From: Hofstenia miamia
Taxonomy: Eukaryota > Xenacoelomorpha > Acoela
DNA length: 64,000 nt
Assembly (NCBI GenBank): GCA_004352715.1
Contig: SCFE01000038.1
Location: forward strand, 1,827,667 to 1,891,666
Direction of reading: 5' to 3'
Part shown: in pieces, positions 1 through 12,290 of the stretch
Numbering within the stretch: the stretch's first letter is position 1
Layout: each line of letters starts with the position of its first letter
Position numbers and translations under genes: made by a program
The notes under the pieces: generated by a model
Databases searched by the model: none
What the model was told of the DNA's origin: nothing
Seen by the model: only the letters and a program-made list of their open reading frames with translations

Positions 1-229
1 CAATTGCGTGTAAATTGTAAAAGCATACATTACACAATGACTCTGAGTGACAAAGTTCAGTATTGTACAATCTTCAAGTTTCCATCTTCATTCTAAAATA
101 TGACGGCACTTCCACATTCACCCAGGAGGTGGCCGCCAGAAATGCGTTAAGCCATTTATTTAATGTGGCTGGCTTTCCCCAGGAGGCCTATTGTTACCAC
201 GGACCTAAACCATGGGCAATGAAAACGAT
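1..229. repeat. Inverted-repeat arm (partner at 12382-12573)
   Basis: Bases 18-210 are the reverse complement of 12382-12573 with only scattered mismatches; shared landmarks include the strings around CCAGGAGGTGGCCGCCAG and CTGGGGAAAGCC. No ORF is carried. The block stops near the single n at 230, which looks like a contig join, so its outer boundary is unknown. It could be a dispersed non-coding repeat present in both orientations, or the terminal repeat of a large element lying between the arms. I see no target duplication to decide this. Confidence 0.75.
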
Positions 230-230
230 N

Positions 231-1320
231 GTAATTTAATTTTTCAAATGCTTGAAACGTCCCTTTATCACTATTTCATGTGTGTTATATTTATTGCAGT
301 TTGAAATTAATCTTTAAAAATTACAATGTGTAGAAGAACTGAAATGTTATTTAAATGTTTATCCTATATTACTAATATTTAACTAGATGTCAATTAAAAA
401 ATTACCAATTAAGCAAATTTCAAACATTTATGACTCTTGTGAGATTATTTTTACGGTCATAAGATAATGCATCGACCAACCTTCTTTAATTCAAATTTGA
501 TTGGCTGACATTCATTCCTTTGTTCTAATTACTTGATTTTGCTATCGAAATTTTTGCTTGTTTAACTATAGTAAGCAATTATCTTTATTAATGTTTCTTT
601 ATTATAATTATACATGTATATCACTATTCGTAATAATATTCGGAAATGTTAAGAATGTATTTCGCTAAGAAATTTACTAGCATTTATCTGCAATCGCTCA
701 TATTACATTGACGTAGTGATTATCCATTTTCGAATTAAATCTGTTTGTTAAAATTTATTATTGAGAATGTCATTCACTTTAAATTTATTTCTCTGAGAAA
801 ATGTGTATAGCGTTTGTTGTATTCTATATTTTATATGTAATTTGTTCAAGAATGGTTGTAAAATATTGTTGAAGAATAAATACGCTTTCTTCGGCTCTTA
901 AGTGTTTAACTTAAAATTATTTAAACCGCTTGTAGTTTTTGATTTTTATTATGCAATGTTATTTCAATGTATTTTTACACTGTTTTTGAAAATGTTCATA
1001 AACGCCTATCCGTAAATGTCCAAGATGTTTTTCTCATATATTGTTCGAAAGGTCTTAAATGTCATATAGATTTCACCGCCTTTATTCAAGAATGTTTTTC
1101 TGTAAATGGTTGTTTCATGAAATCATTTGTTTGCCACTTGATAGTTTAGCATTACTGCGATTGTAAATATCCTATCCTTTCAACTTTTATTTCATAGCAA
1201 ATTTTTTCTGAGGGTGTGTAATGCTTAGAAAATTTTTTACACATTGCGGACAAACTAATTATATGCGTTAGTTCTTTTCCAGATTGCTGTTGTAATTTGC
1301 ATTTCATATTGTTAAAACTG
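231..1320. other. AT-rich non-coding stretch
   Basis: No supportable gene, RNA or element seen. Short ORFs here have no family resemblance and no splice context. The last part (about 960 onward) contains weak, degraded relatives of the tandem repeat that follows. Confidence 0.5.
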
Positions 1321-1329
1321 TTTAGTGCT

Positions 1330-2985
1330 CTCATCTCTGAGCGTTTCCTCGAGAGTGATTTTATGTCTTTATGTAACAATGAATGTTTTTTGAAATCGTT
1401 ATTTGTTAATTTAATGTCATGCTAATATGAGTCATATCACTTAACGCTCAAGTCGATGTAACCCGAAATTGAATTATTTTGTAATAGCAAAAACCAACCT
1501 TTTCTGTTAAATGTTTGACGTATTGTTCAAATACTGTGTGTGGTGACGCCTTATTTATTCGCAAACTTGTTCTATTGGATTAATTCATTTACAAATTATT
1601 TTTCCATTGGATATTTTTCGAGGGTTTTCATGATTAACTCTTAGCGGTTTTTTCCTTGAGAATTCTTTTCAGTCTTTTAAGTGGAACAATGAATGTTCGT
1701 TAAATTCACATGTTTGTTACTTCTATTATTACGAACAACCTAAAAACCAATGTATTTGTGGAAAACGATTCTATGGTAGTGTACTAAATAATTTTTGGGG
1801 GTTGTTAATAACCGACTTTTTCAAAAACGGTGTAAAGCATTCTGCAAATTTCAGGGTTTTACTTTGTTAATGGCTTTCTGTATATATTTTTAAGTCTTAT
1901 AACATTATTTGATATTGGATGTCGTTTTGTTCAACAACATTTCCATAATGCATGTTCTTCTATTATTACGCACAACCTAAAAAACAAATGTATCCATGCA
2001 AAACAGTTCTATATGACATCGCATTAATTAATTCACCGACTTTTGTTAGTAACCTATACAATTATTCATTTGTTTTTTCAAAACGTATTAACTATTGTAC
2101 GAATTTAAATGCTTTTTCTTTGATAACGCGTTCTGTAAATGTTTTCAGGCGTTGTTATAACATTATTTCGCGTATTAATATCCATCTTATTCAAGAACAT
2201 TTCCATAATGCGTGCTTTTCTATTATTACGCAACAAAAAGTATTCATGCAAACCGATTCTACATGACACCATATTAATTCACCGACTATTGTTCTTAACC
2301 TATACAATTATTCATTCGTTTTGCAAAGTGTATTAAGCATTATACGAATTTAAATGCTTTTTCTCTGATATCGGTTTCTGTAAATGCTTTTAGGCGTTGT
2401 TATAACATTATTTCACGTGTGAATATCCATCTTATTCAAGAACATTTCCATAATGCGTGCTTTTCTATTATTACGCATAGCCTTAAACAAAAAGTATTCA
2501 TGCAAACCGATTCTACATGACACCATATTAATTAATTCACTGACCATTGTTAGTAGCCTATACAATTATTCATTCGTTTTTCAAAGCATATTAAGCATTA
2601 TACGAATTTAATCGTTTTTTCTTTGATAACGCTTTCTGTAAATGTTTCAAGCGTTGTTATAATATTATTTTCGCCTATAAATATCCAATAATTTATTTCG
2701 CTAATGTGTGCTTTTTCTATTATTATGTATAGCCTAAAGCAAATGTATTCATGCAAGTCGATTCTATCTGAAACCGTATTAATTTATTACCAGGCTATTG
2801 ATAGTAATCCACGCAGTTATTGATTTGTTTTTCAAAAGCGTTTTTAAGCATTATACGAATTTCAGCGTTTTTCTTTGATAACGTTTCGTAAATGTTTTCA
2901 GTCGTTGTTATAACATTATTTCGCATATGAATATCCTTTTTGTTCAATAATTTAATTCCATAATGCGTATTTTGACATTGAGAAT
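1330..2985. repeat. Degenerate tandem repeat, period about 250 bp
   Basis: The marker CTATTATTACG (or one-base variants) recurs at 1723, 1960, 2220, 2465 and 2717, giving spacings of 237, 260, 245 and 252 bp. Each unit also carries a GTAAATG...GCGTTGTTATAACATTATTTCGC-like block and ATTCACCGACTTTTGTTAG-like text. At least five units are visible, with older, more eroded copies upstream. The tandem layout suggests a decayed satellite or minisatellite; the apparent ORFs inside are by-products of the repeat. Confidence 0.75.
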
Positions 2986-3129
2986 TGCTGGTGTCTTGAA
3001 TATGTTTAATTACTGACTTACAGATATCAAGGGGTGTTTGGAAATGTTATCTAGATAATTTACAAACTCATTTTTATGGCATTTACGGGTGAATCATTTT
3101 TGTGATATTTACGTGGTGATTCATATGTT

Positions 3130-3745
3130 GATTACATGTTGCTATACAGCGTATTATATATTGTTGCATGCCGCATGCATACACACATTACGTTTTGGTG
3201 ACTAATTTTTATTCCCCTATTCATAAATTTCGATTGCTTACATGGACTGCATTTAATTCGCTTTGGTAAACTAACATTACATGTAAAGGCTGCACATCGC
3301 TTTGTCAGGGTATACCACTCGCAATCGTTAATATTACTATTTTTACCCATAAAAAATTTCCATGTTTTTGAATTGCTTACACATACATTTAATTCGTTTT
3401 TGGTAAACCAACATTACATGCAACGATTTCATATCACTTTCAAAGTACGTTATTTTCATGTACAAAAAATTCCACATGGTTCTAATGATTATTCTTCTTA
3501 GTTATACACCACATAATTTGGTTAATTCCTTTAATGATTAATTTACGTGGCCAATTGTTTACACACATTAGTTGGCTAATTTGGTTTACATCGCGTTTTG
3601 TAGACTGATTTCTCTTATCCGTAAAAAATTTCCATGCGTACATGTCTTTGTTTACATGCATTATTTTGTAATTGGGTTTACATTGCGCTTTGTAATAACA
3701 CGTTAGTGACTATTTTCTCTTACCTGTAAAAATTTCCGTGTTTTA
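3130..3745. repeat. Short degenerate tandem repeats
   Basis: Related blocks containing TTGCTTACA...CATTTAATTCG...GGTAAAC.AACATTACATG occur at about 3228 and 3365. Others with GTTTACAT.GCG.TTTGTA and TAAAAATTTCC occur at about 3580 and 3680. Spacings are about 100-140 bp and identity is low. No coding content is supported. Confidence 0.5.
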
Positions 3746-4895
3746 TGTATAGAGATGCAGACACACAAAGGCTACAATATCGTTTTTCCAAATACATTGA
3801 CGTTTTTCCATTGTAGAAATTCACAAGTTTAATTTGTTTGCTAGGATAATGAAATAACCGAACCGTTATAGGTTTAATACACAATAAAAACAAACAAATT
3901 TTCGAAAAGAGTAAACATAAAAGCGAATTAATATTACACACGTATGAAATATAGAGGACATTCAAATACTTGATAACCCAATATCGCGTATACTTTGTTT
4001 AAGCAAAACCGTGCATGATAATACATCAATGAATATAGGTGTTAAACGCTTACAAGTGAATGAATTCAATATATTATTTTCACATTGCATATTTTTGAGT
4101 GTCATGTAAACACTAAAACAATTTTTTCGCGCATTTTGTGCAAACTGATTATATGATTAACTCATTTAAACAACTCAATTGATTTCTTTTTCAAATAGCA
4201 CGTAAAATTTAGTAGTTTTTCTCAAGTGGAATTATAAAATAAAATGGGTTTTCTAATAAAATGCGTTGACATATAATAATAAATCTACATGAAACATGTA
4301 TTGTTATATTGTTACAATCGTCACTGACTTGTGTTTTCCCTATCACAAAGACTTTATTTGATTTTTGATTGACAGCGTTATTTCAAGAGTGATTTGCATT
4401 TTTGCGGTTAAAATATTTTTCTAATAATTGTAATTTACATTATTGTCATGTACATAACTCAGAAAATGCTCCTATCATGAACGCTTCAATACCATTGCAA
4501 GGCTTACAATTCATTTTTCATGCAAATATTTTTCTGCTAAACATTGAAATTATCACTATTGCTGCTATGTAAATTTCATGTGGCAATAAATATTCAGTCA
4601 CTGGTTTTAGATGCGATGGAATTCTTATACACTCACACACTCTTTCTCAACTATAAATGAATGTTTATAACTTAACTTAATAAACTCTTGTTGGGTAATC
4701 ACGTTCTTTGTTTATCTATTTTATTTGACAAATCCACTTTACATTTATTAATGAAAATTTTACTTCAAATTTTATGTTTTTTCAAAAATGAGATATGACG
4801 TGTTTGTGACTCATAGTTTTCCATCAACCTGTTTCTGTCAATCATCTGTTCTAACTTCCATATATGGAAATTTTCTGGTTAAATTTACTCACCCA
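3746..4895. other. AT-rich non-coding stretch upstream of the polymerase promoter
   Basis: No gene, element end or RNA structure recognised. Confidence 0.5.
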
Positions 4896-4899
4896 GCAT

Positions 4900-4950
4900 C
4901 CAATAGAATTTCATTTTAATTGTGTGGGCGGGGCATAACTCTTTAAATAT
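4900..4950 (+). promoter_or_regulatory. Putative PolB promoter: CCAAT, GC box, TATA-like
   Basis: CCAAT at 4900-4904, a GGGCGGGGC GC box at 4926-4934 and TTTAAATAT at 4942-4950 occur in that order and at ordinary pol II spacing, 80-130 bp before the first ATG at 5030. The GC box stands out in very AT-rich DNA. Transcription start would be expected near 4970-4980 (inference). Confidence 0.55.
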
Positions 4951-5029
4951 GAGGTGGGAGTGATACAATTTTCATTTCATTTTTGATTCTTGTGGATATT
5001 ACTTGCCTAACTTCTCTCCTGCTTAGAAA

Positions 5030-5163
5030 ATGTACGCTACTACTTCTCCCGCTGATTTGTTAAAAACCCTCACTGATAAATATTCAGATGTGATGGCTGC
5101 CAATACGTATAGTGCCTCCTCCCAACAGTCTGGGAATGGTGATAATAGTACAGCTCCTCCCCG
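5030..5163 (+). CDS. DNA polymerase B gene, exon 1
   Basis: ATG at 5030 opens 44 codons plus two bases and ends at a GTATGC donor. The product is a low-complexity Ser/Thr/Asn-rich leader with no domain. The two leftover bases (CG) join the A at 5586 to make an Arg codon and run in frame into the zinc-finger ORF that has its own ATG at 5599. Correct phase, a donor and an acceptor support a true exon. The alternative is that translation simply starts at 5599. Confidence 0.65.
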
Positions 5164-5585
5164 GTATGCTTTTTGTTTTTAGTTTATCTAGGTATATAAA
5201 CTATTCTAATTATATATTACACATTTTGTACTTGCTATCATGTGTTTTTCATTTAATCAGAAAGTTTTAGTTATTGATTTTTCACAATCCCACTCATTTA
5301 CAATTTATCAATTTGCAGTAATTACAACTAGCTCTTAAAAATACATTTTATAAATTCTTTTATTGGTTTTATAAAATAACATATTTTCTTTTCATTGCTT
5401 ATTAAACTATTTTCACTAGAATGAAATGTTCAAATTTCATTTTTTTATTATGTACAACTAACTAGTGCTTAAAAATACATTTTTTACAATTTATAAAATA
5501 GCGTATTTTCTTTTCATTACTTATTTTCACTAGAATAAATATAATTTATTACACTTGAATTTCCATGTACTTATACTGATTTTAG
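5164..5585 (+). other. Intron 1 of the PolB gene
   Basis: Begins GTATGC and ends TGATTTTAG, 422 bp, AT-rich, with stops in all frames. Splicing joins exon 1 (phase 2) to exon 2 in frame. It contains a short internal direct repeat (AAAATACATTTT...ATTTTCTTTTCATT at about 5337 and 5470). Confidence 0.6.
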
Positions 5586-7430
5586 ACCATCTGCTCCAAT
5601 GAAGTCGTTTTCTTGTGACGAGTGTGGTTTTACCAGCCCAACCCCCTTGTTAATGCGCTCTCACATTGAATCTATTCATGGAACAGATAATGTTTATCTA
5701 TGCCCATCATGCAAAATTTACTTTACAAATATTCAACTATTTGAAGCTCACTTAACTGCCCACAACTTTGAAGCTGTAAATACCACCTCAAGTACGTCAT
5801 TTAGTAAAGTGGAACAAGCATGTCGTGGTAGTTTTGCTTGCTATCAGAGTGGTCCTCTAACATCTATTGATGTTTATTCCATCTTCTCTACTGTTTACCC
5901 TGAAATTAACGAAATTATACGGGATGATATAGCCAAACACTTCTCCTCTAAAGTTTACCTCTCTTGTGAAGTGGAGTTGGTGAAAGAGGAAAGTGGTGTG
6001 CAGAAAAGTGTGGTATTGTATCCGACAAGCTCCCCTGTATCCGTCTTTAGCAGTGGCTTGCAGCAAGCAGATTTCATAAAAATGGTAGATGGCATCGCCA
6101 ATTACATCACCATCTATGCAGCAAATGGCTCAAATTGGGTGTTGAAGAATATTAATCGAGTGAGTCTGCGCATTGCCAAATATCGTCCAACAAGAGCTGG
6201 AAGTTACATCCCCCTTCCCGACTATTTAAAGAAGAACCACTTCTTAGCAAACCCTCGTACTGCTCAGACAAATAAATGCTTCCTGTACGCTGTTCTAGCA
6301 TGCCTCCATCCAGAAATGAAGACGAAATGTGAAATTACACGAATGAATAAGTTTTTACCAACTCTAAATTATTCAGGACTCTCATTTCCCATGTCAATCA
6401 ATGACATCTGTAAGTTTGAAGAGCTGAACAAAATTACAGTGAATGTGTACAGCCTCCATGAAAAATCTTTGGTGCCTGCTTACATCTCTCCAAATTGTCA
6501 TCAACAAAAGGCAAACCTTCTGCTGTTAGAAGAAGGTAATCAGAAGCATTATGTGGCAATTACCAATTTAAATGCCTGCATCAAGTTTTTTAAGGGTAGA
6601 CATGGTGATGGTATGAATTGCCCAAAATGTTTATCTGGTTTTAAACTGTTAGAAAGTTTTGAAAATCATTTAAAGAAATGCAATGGCAATAGTGAGCCAA
6701 CAATAACTTTCCCTCAGTCCAATGAGAAAATTTCATTTAAAGCACATGGCGCTAAAAACTTTGTACCCATAATAGCTGCATTAGACATAGAATGTGTATC
6801 ACAGAAAATACATACTACCACACCAGATCCCTCAACAAGCTATACAGTTCAGGATGTTCGCCAAACCCCATCTGGTATTTGTATAGTTAGCACCACTGAA
6901 AAAGAGCTGCTTTCCACCAACATATTTTCAGGTGAACAGTGTATGGAGGAGGGATGGAATGAACTTCGTAAATTTGCTAAGTCTTCATTTGCTGCCAAAC
7001 AAAAGCATCATCAATTAGTAATTTCACAGACTGATAGAGAATATTTGATGGAGAATTCCACTGCTTGCATTTTTTGCAATGAAGAATTTGAAAGTAGCTC
7101 TCACAAAGTAATTGATCACTGCCATTATACTGGGAAAGTACGAGGTGTTGCACACAACAACTGCAATATTCTACATCGCAACCCCCAGTTTACTCCAGTT
7201 TTCTCCCACAATGGCAGTAAGTATGATATGCATTTGTTGCTGAAAAGTTTGAAGCTCAGGGAAAATGAAAGTTTAAAATGTATACCCTGCACATCTGAAA
7301 ACTTCATATCATTTAGCCTTATGGTCCCAATGTATAGCTACAAGGATAAAAATGGCACAACTAAATGGGTTCATGAAGAGCTTCGATTTTTGGACTCCTA
7401 TCGTTTTGTTACTGACAGTCTATCAAACCT
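5586..7430 (+). CDS. Protein-primed DNA polymerase B (Polinton/Maverick type), N-terminal and exonuclease part
   Basis: Family B DNA polymerase of the protein-primed kind found in Polintons and adintovirus-like elements, which would replicate the element's DNA in the nucleus. In order: two C2H2 fingers (CX2C at 5614-5625 and 5701-5712), a domain with an N-K-C-F-L-Y-A-V block and a later H-Y-V-A-I (6270-6560, reminiscent of the OTU-like protease domain reported in some Polinton PolBs), another CPKC finger (about 6622), Exo I LDIEC (6781), an HNH/endonuclease VII-like Cys-His cluster with DHCHYTGK (7113-7136), and Exo II HNGSKYDMHL (7207-7236). The reading frame is clean until a single n at 7431, where about 67 bp present in the second copy (near 9058-9125) are missing. 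The catalytic palm lies downstream in other segments. Family call secure; intactness in the genome unknown. Confidence 0.85.
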
Positions 7431-7431
7431 N

Positions 7432-7630
7432 GTCAGCATTCATGACAGGTAAGGGCCAATTTCCATATGAATGGTTTGACTCATTAGATAAATTTAACAA
7501 AATGAAGCTGCCAGAATTACAACATTGGTATAATCAATTAACCAGAAAAATACCACTAACACAACAGGAGCTAGAACATGAGCAGAATAGTACTTGGGTT
7601 AATGGAGGGTGTACTACATTTAGAGACTTC
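7432..7630 (+). pseudogene. PolB fragment between two assembly joins
   Basis: Equivalent to 9123-9322 of the second copy (about 97% identical by eye), encoding the linker with TGKGQFPYEWFDSL and LTRKIPLTQQELEHEQ. It is bounded by single n at 7431 and 7631 and out of frame with the upstream part. Most likely a separately assembled piece of the same gene family, not a gene in itself. Confidence 0.7.
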
Positions 7631-7631
7631 N

Positions 7632-9355
7632 CAGAAAAGTGTAGTATTGTATCCGACGAGCTCCCCTGTATCTGTCTTTAGCAGTGGCTTGAACAAGGCG
7701 GATTTTTTAAAAATGGTAGATGGCATTGCTAATTACATCACCATCTATGCAGCAAATGGCTCAAATTGGGTACTGAAAAATATCAACCAAGTGAGCCTGC
7801 AAATTGCCAAGTATCGCCCAACAAGAGCTGGCAGCTACATTCCTTTACCTGACTATTTAAAGAAGAACAACTTTCTTGTGAATCCCCACAGTGCTCAGAC
7901 AAACAAGTGCTTTTTGTATGCAGTTCTAGCCTGTCTCCATCCTGAAATTAAACATTGTAATGAAATTTGTCGCCTCAACAGGTTTTTCCCAACTTTAAAG
8001 TTTTCTGGCCCATCATTCCACATGTCAATCAATGACATCTGTAAGTTTGAAGAGTTAAATAAAATAACAGTGAATGTGTACAGCCTCCATGAAAAATCTT
8101 TGGTGCCTGCATACATCTCTCCAAGTTGTCATCAACAAAAAGCAAACCTTCTGCTGTTAGAAGAAGGTAATCAGAAACATTATGTGGCAATTACTAACAT
8201 GAATGCCTGCATCAAATTTTTTAAGAACACTCATGAGGGTTTGCATTGCCCTAAATGTTTATCTGGTTTCAGGCTGTTAGAAAGTTTTGATCATCATTTA
8301 AAGAAGTGCATTGGCAATAGTGAACCAACTATTACATTCCCTCAGCCTAATGAGAAAATTTCATTTAAAGCACATGGCGCTAAAAACTTTGTACCCATAA
8401 TAGCTGCATTAGACATAGAATGTGTATCACAGAAAATACATACTACCACACCAGATCCCTCAACAAGCTATACAGTTCAAGATGTTCACCAAACCCCATC
8501 TGGTATTTGCATTGTTAGTACCACTGAAAAAGAGCTGCTTTCCACTAAAATATTTTCTGGTGAACAATGTCTGGAGGAGGGATGGAATGAACTTCGTAAA
8601 TTTGCTAAGTCTTCATTTGCTGCCAAACAAAAGCATCATCAATTAGTAATTTCACAGACTGATAGAGAATATTTGATGGAAAATTCTACTGTTTGTGTGT
8701 TCTGTAATGAAGAATTTGAAAGTAGCTCTCATAAAGTAATTGATCACTGCCATTATACTGGGAAAGGACGAGGTGTTGCACACAACAACTGCAATATTCT
8801 ACATCGCAACCCTCAGTTTACTCCAGTTTTCTCCCACAATGGCAGTAAGTATGATATGCATTTGTTGCTGAAAAGTTTGAAGCTCAAGGAAAATGAAAGT
8901 TTAAAATGTATACCATGCACCTCTGAAAACTTCATATCATTTAGTCTTATGGTCCCAATGTATAGCTACAAGGATAAAAATGGCACAAATAAATGTATTC
9001 ATGAAGAGCTTAGATTTTTGGACTCCTATCGTTTTGTTACTGATAGTCTATCAAATCTGGCTAAAAATATTGGAGCAGACAAATATCAATTCCTAAAAGC
9101 AGGCATGGGTGAGCAAAAGGCGTCAGCATTCATGACGGGTAAGGGCCAATTTCCATATGAATGGTTTGACTCATTAGATAAATTTAATGAAATGAAGCTG
9201 CCAGAATTACAACATTGGTATAATAGATTAACCAGAAAAATACCACTAACACAACAGGAGCTAGAACATGAGCAGAATAGTACTTGGGTTAATGGAGGGT
9301 GTACTACATTTAGAGACTTCCACAATAATTATTTAATGTCGGATACACTGTTGCT
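7632..9355 (+). pseudogene. Second PolB copy (partial; OTU-like domain to exonuclease)
   Basis: Begins mid-protein at the equivalent of 6001 and repeats the OTU-like region, CPKC finger, LDIEC, HNH cluster and HNGSKYDMHL, continuing through the 67 bp missing at 7431. Differences from the first copy are scattered substitutions of a few percent plus a one-codon-scale change near 8230 (NTHEGLHC against GRHGDGMNC). That is more than sequencing error, so it is a diverged allele or a second element copy stitched in. No start or finger domain, and it ends at the n at 9356. Confidence 0.75.
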
Positions 9356-9356
9356 N

Positions 9357-11049
9357 GGAATATTGGAGCAGACAAATATCAATTCCTAAAAGCAGGCATG
9401 GGTGAGCAAAAGGCGTCAGCATTCATGACGGGTAAGGGCCAATTTCCATATGAATGGTTTGACTCATTAGATAAATTTAATGAAATAAAGCTGCCAGAAT
9501 TACAACATTGGTACAATAGATTAACCAGAAAAATACCACTAACACAACAGGAGCTAGAACATGAGCAGAATAGTACTTGGGTTAATGGAGGGTGTACTAC
9601 ATTTAAAGACTACCACAACAATTATTTAATGTCGGATACACTGTTGCTGGCAGATGTACTTCGTGAATTTCGTGTTGAAAGCAAGCAAACATATGGATTG
9701 GATCCTGCGCATTTTTTACACTGTCCAACTTTAGCTGGAATGCTATGTTAAACTATACAAACTTCTCACTTGATCCAATTGCAGATAACAATCAACTGGA
9801 ATTTATTGAGGCTGGTATTAGATGAGGGATGTCTGGAGTGTATGCAGAACGCTACTTTAAGGCCAACAACCCCATGGTAGAGGGCTATGACCCAGATAAG
9901 GAGTCCACTTACGCTGTTTTTTTGGATATGAATTCTTTGTATGATGGTACAATGACCATGAATTTACCTGTTGGACAGTTACAGTGGACAGATACATCAA
10001 TCAATGAAATTTTGAATGCACCACATGATGGAGATTTAGGTTATTTGGTGGAGGTGGATCTTGAATATCCCAGTAATTTGCATGACAAACATTTTGATTT
10101 TCCATTGGCACCACAAGATGATTATTGAAGATCAACATCTGTTGCCCTATACAAAAAATATTAAAGAGTCATTAGGATTGAAATCTGGTAAAGTCGCAAA
10201 ATTGGTTCAAACATTTTACAAGAGGGAGAGATATGTGGTTCACTATGAGGTGCTGAAGTTTTACATTGAACAAGGGCTGAAGATAACCAAGTTCCACAGG
10301 GCACTACAATTTAAACAGGCGCCATTTTTAAAGCCCTTTATAGATTTAAATACCACAAAATGCAAGGCAGCTAAAAACGACTTTGAAAAGAGCTTTTATA
10401 AGCTCATGTCTAATGCAGTATTTGGCAAGACCATGGAATCACTGAGAAAGCGTTGTAAAGCAAAGTTTGTTGGTGATCAGGAGGCAGCAGAAAAGTTAAT
10501 AAAACAGCCAGAATTTAAGTCATTTAACATAATTAATGAAGACTTGGTGCAGGTCATGCTAAGAAACAAAGAAATTGTATGGAATAAACCGAATTATGTG
10601 GGTCAGGCCATTTTAGACCTTTCTAAGCTCCAGATGTTTAAATTTCACTATCAAACCATGAAGCCAGCATTTGAAAATAAAATCACAGTGCTTTACAGTG
10701 ATACAGACTCCCTCCTATATAAAATAAAGACCAGAAATGTATATGAAGATCTAGCCTCCTTATCTAGTCATTTTGATTTTTCAAATTATCCAAAAGACTC
10801 TCCATTATTCACTGAAAAAAACAAGAAAACTTATTTAAAGGTGAAGGATGAGCTGGCTGGCGATGTCATCAGTCAGGTTGTCGCCCTGAAATCAAAGATG
10901 TACTCTGTACAGTATGTCTCCAATAATAAATGCAACAAGAAGGCAAGTGCTAAGGGGGTTGTGGGGGCTGTCAAGAAGATGATGAACTTTGATCTCTTCA
11001 AATCAATTTTGGATAATGAGGAAATTGTTCGTCATCCAATGACAGCCAT
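9357..11049 (+). pseudogene. PolB C-terminal part: Exo III and palm motifs, broken by two frameshifts and a stop
   Basis: Starts by repeating 9066-9355, then supplies the missing polymerase core. Exo III-like YLMSDTLLLADV (about 9625), motif A region NSLYDGTM (about 9931; the usual SLYP proline is Asp), motif B region KLMSNAVFGK (about 10400), motif C YSDTDSL (about 10693) and a late Lys-rich KGVVGAVKK stretch are all recognisable. Damage: a frame change near 9735-9750, a nonsense TGA near 9822 where relatives have Gly after GIR, and a frame change near 10128. Reading stops at the n at 11050 before the C-terminus. These breaks make it a pseudogene unless they are assembly errors. Confidence 0.8.
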
Positions 11050-11050
11050 N

Positions 11051-12290
11051 GTCCTTGCCCTGATCTTAACTACTGACATGACTGAAATGGTTAGAAAGCT
11101 AACACAGAAATAGAATCAATGAACATTGAGAAAGAGAGAATACTAAATGAAATGAAAGACAATACTAGTGCCAGATTAACAGAACAGAGAAACCTACTCC
11201 AAAGTCAAATAGAAATGTTAACAGACAAATAAAGAAATGAAAATCAAGAGTGCAAAGTGGCAGCAATTGATGGCTGAAATGCATGAAGAAAATATAGGGC
11301 TATGAGAAGAAAACACAACAAAACAAATGGAAATCAACAGCATTAGATTTGAACTATGACTATTGATGCTAAATAATGAAACTGAAGATAGCCACAAGAG
11401 AAAAACTCAAAAAGAGTTATAAAGAATAACAGTTGAAGATGCAGAAACACTAAGTAAAACTAATCTGCCCCAAGACAAAGAGTTGTTTATATGTAAAACA
11501 CCTGAAACCTAGGAAGAATTTGTCCAAAAATTAGTAGGTGCAATAACCAAACAAGTGAAATAGAAATACAAAATGGAAACAGAAAAAAACCAATGTTCAA
11601 TGATTCCATATTACTAGAAACAAACAACAAGAAAGCACCATTACTCAAAGCTGTCCTTCCTAAGTTTATATAAAGAATAGACAACTATTCACCTACACTC
11701 ACAGAATGGCTCCACATATTCAAAATGTATATGAAAGAGAATAAAGTCACACAAACAGCAGTGACAGCAAGATTCCCACTATATTTGAGTGGAGTGGCAT
11801 ACTAACACTACTTGGTACTTGACATGGAGACAAAAACAAATTATAAGAAACTCATAGGTGAATACCAAGCATATTACAATGATGAGAGCTTCAAGAATCA
11901 ATACAGAATGATCCTGAATGGAATGAGAATGAACAAACACAAAAACTTGAGAAGCTATATGTCACAAGTAGAAAGAATGATCAAACTAAGCTTAAAGAGA
12001 ACAAACCTATTCTAATTACAAACTTTTCTCTCACATATGCAAGGGACTACCCAAACCATTGAAACAGCAATTCAAAAATAATTGTGCTGCAGAAGACTCA
12101 CTAGATTAAATGATAAGGAAAGGACTGGCAATACAAATAGCAATGGAAAACAAGGCCAGGATAAATGAGAGAGCAACAAAAAACAAAGCACCCAGAGATT
12201 TGGAAACAAATTGATCACAAAAAATGGGAAACAAAGACAAAATAATAAAGGTAAGACTGTAAGACTGAAAGAAAGAACAGTTAAGATCCA
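11051..12290 (+). mobile_element. Gypsy-like gag region, copy A (degenerate)
   Basis: Coiled-coil-like, Lys/Glu/Gln-rich text is followed by a gag core: a W-L-H-I-F-K-M-Y block near 11708, FPLYLSG at about 11773 and LDMETKTNYKKL at 11818. Related to the gag at 20550-20876 (LDQETKMNYQLL). Several stops interrupt it. Identical to 12915-14144 as far as I compared. The copy begins exactly at the single n (11050). Confidence 0.65.
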
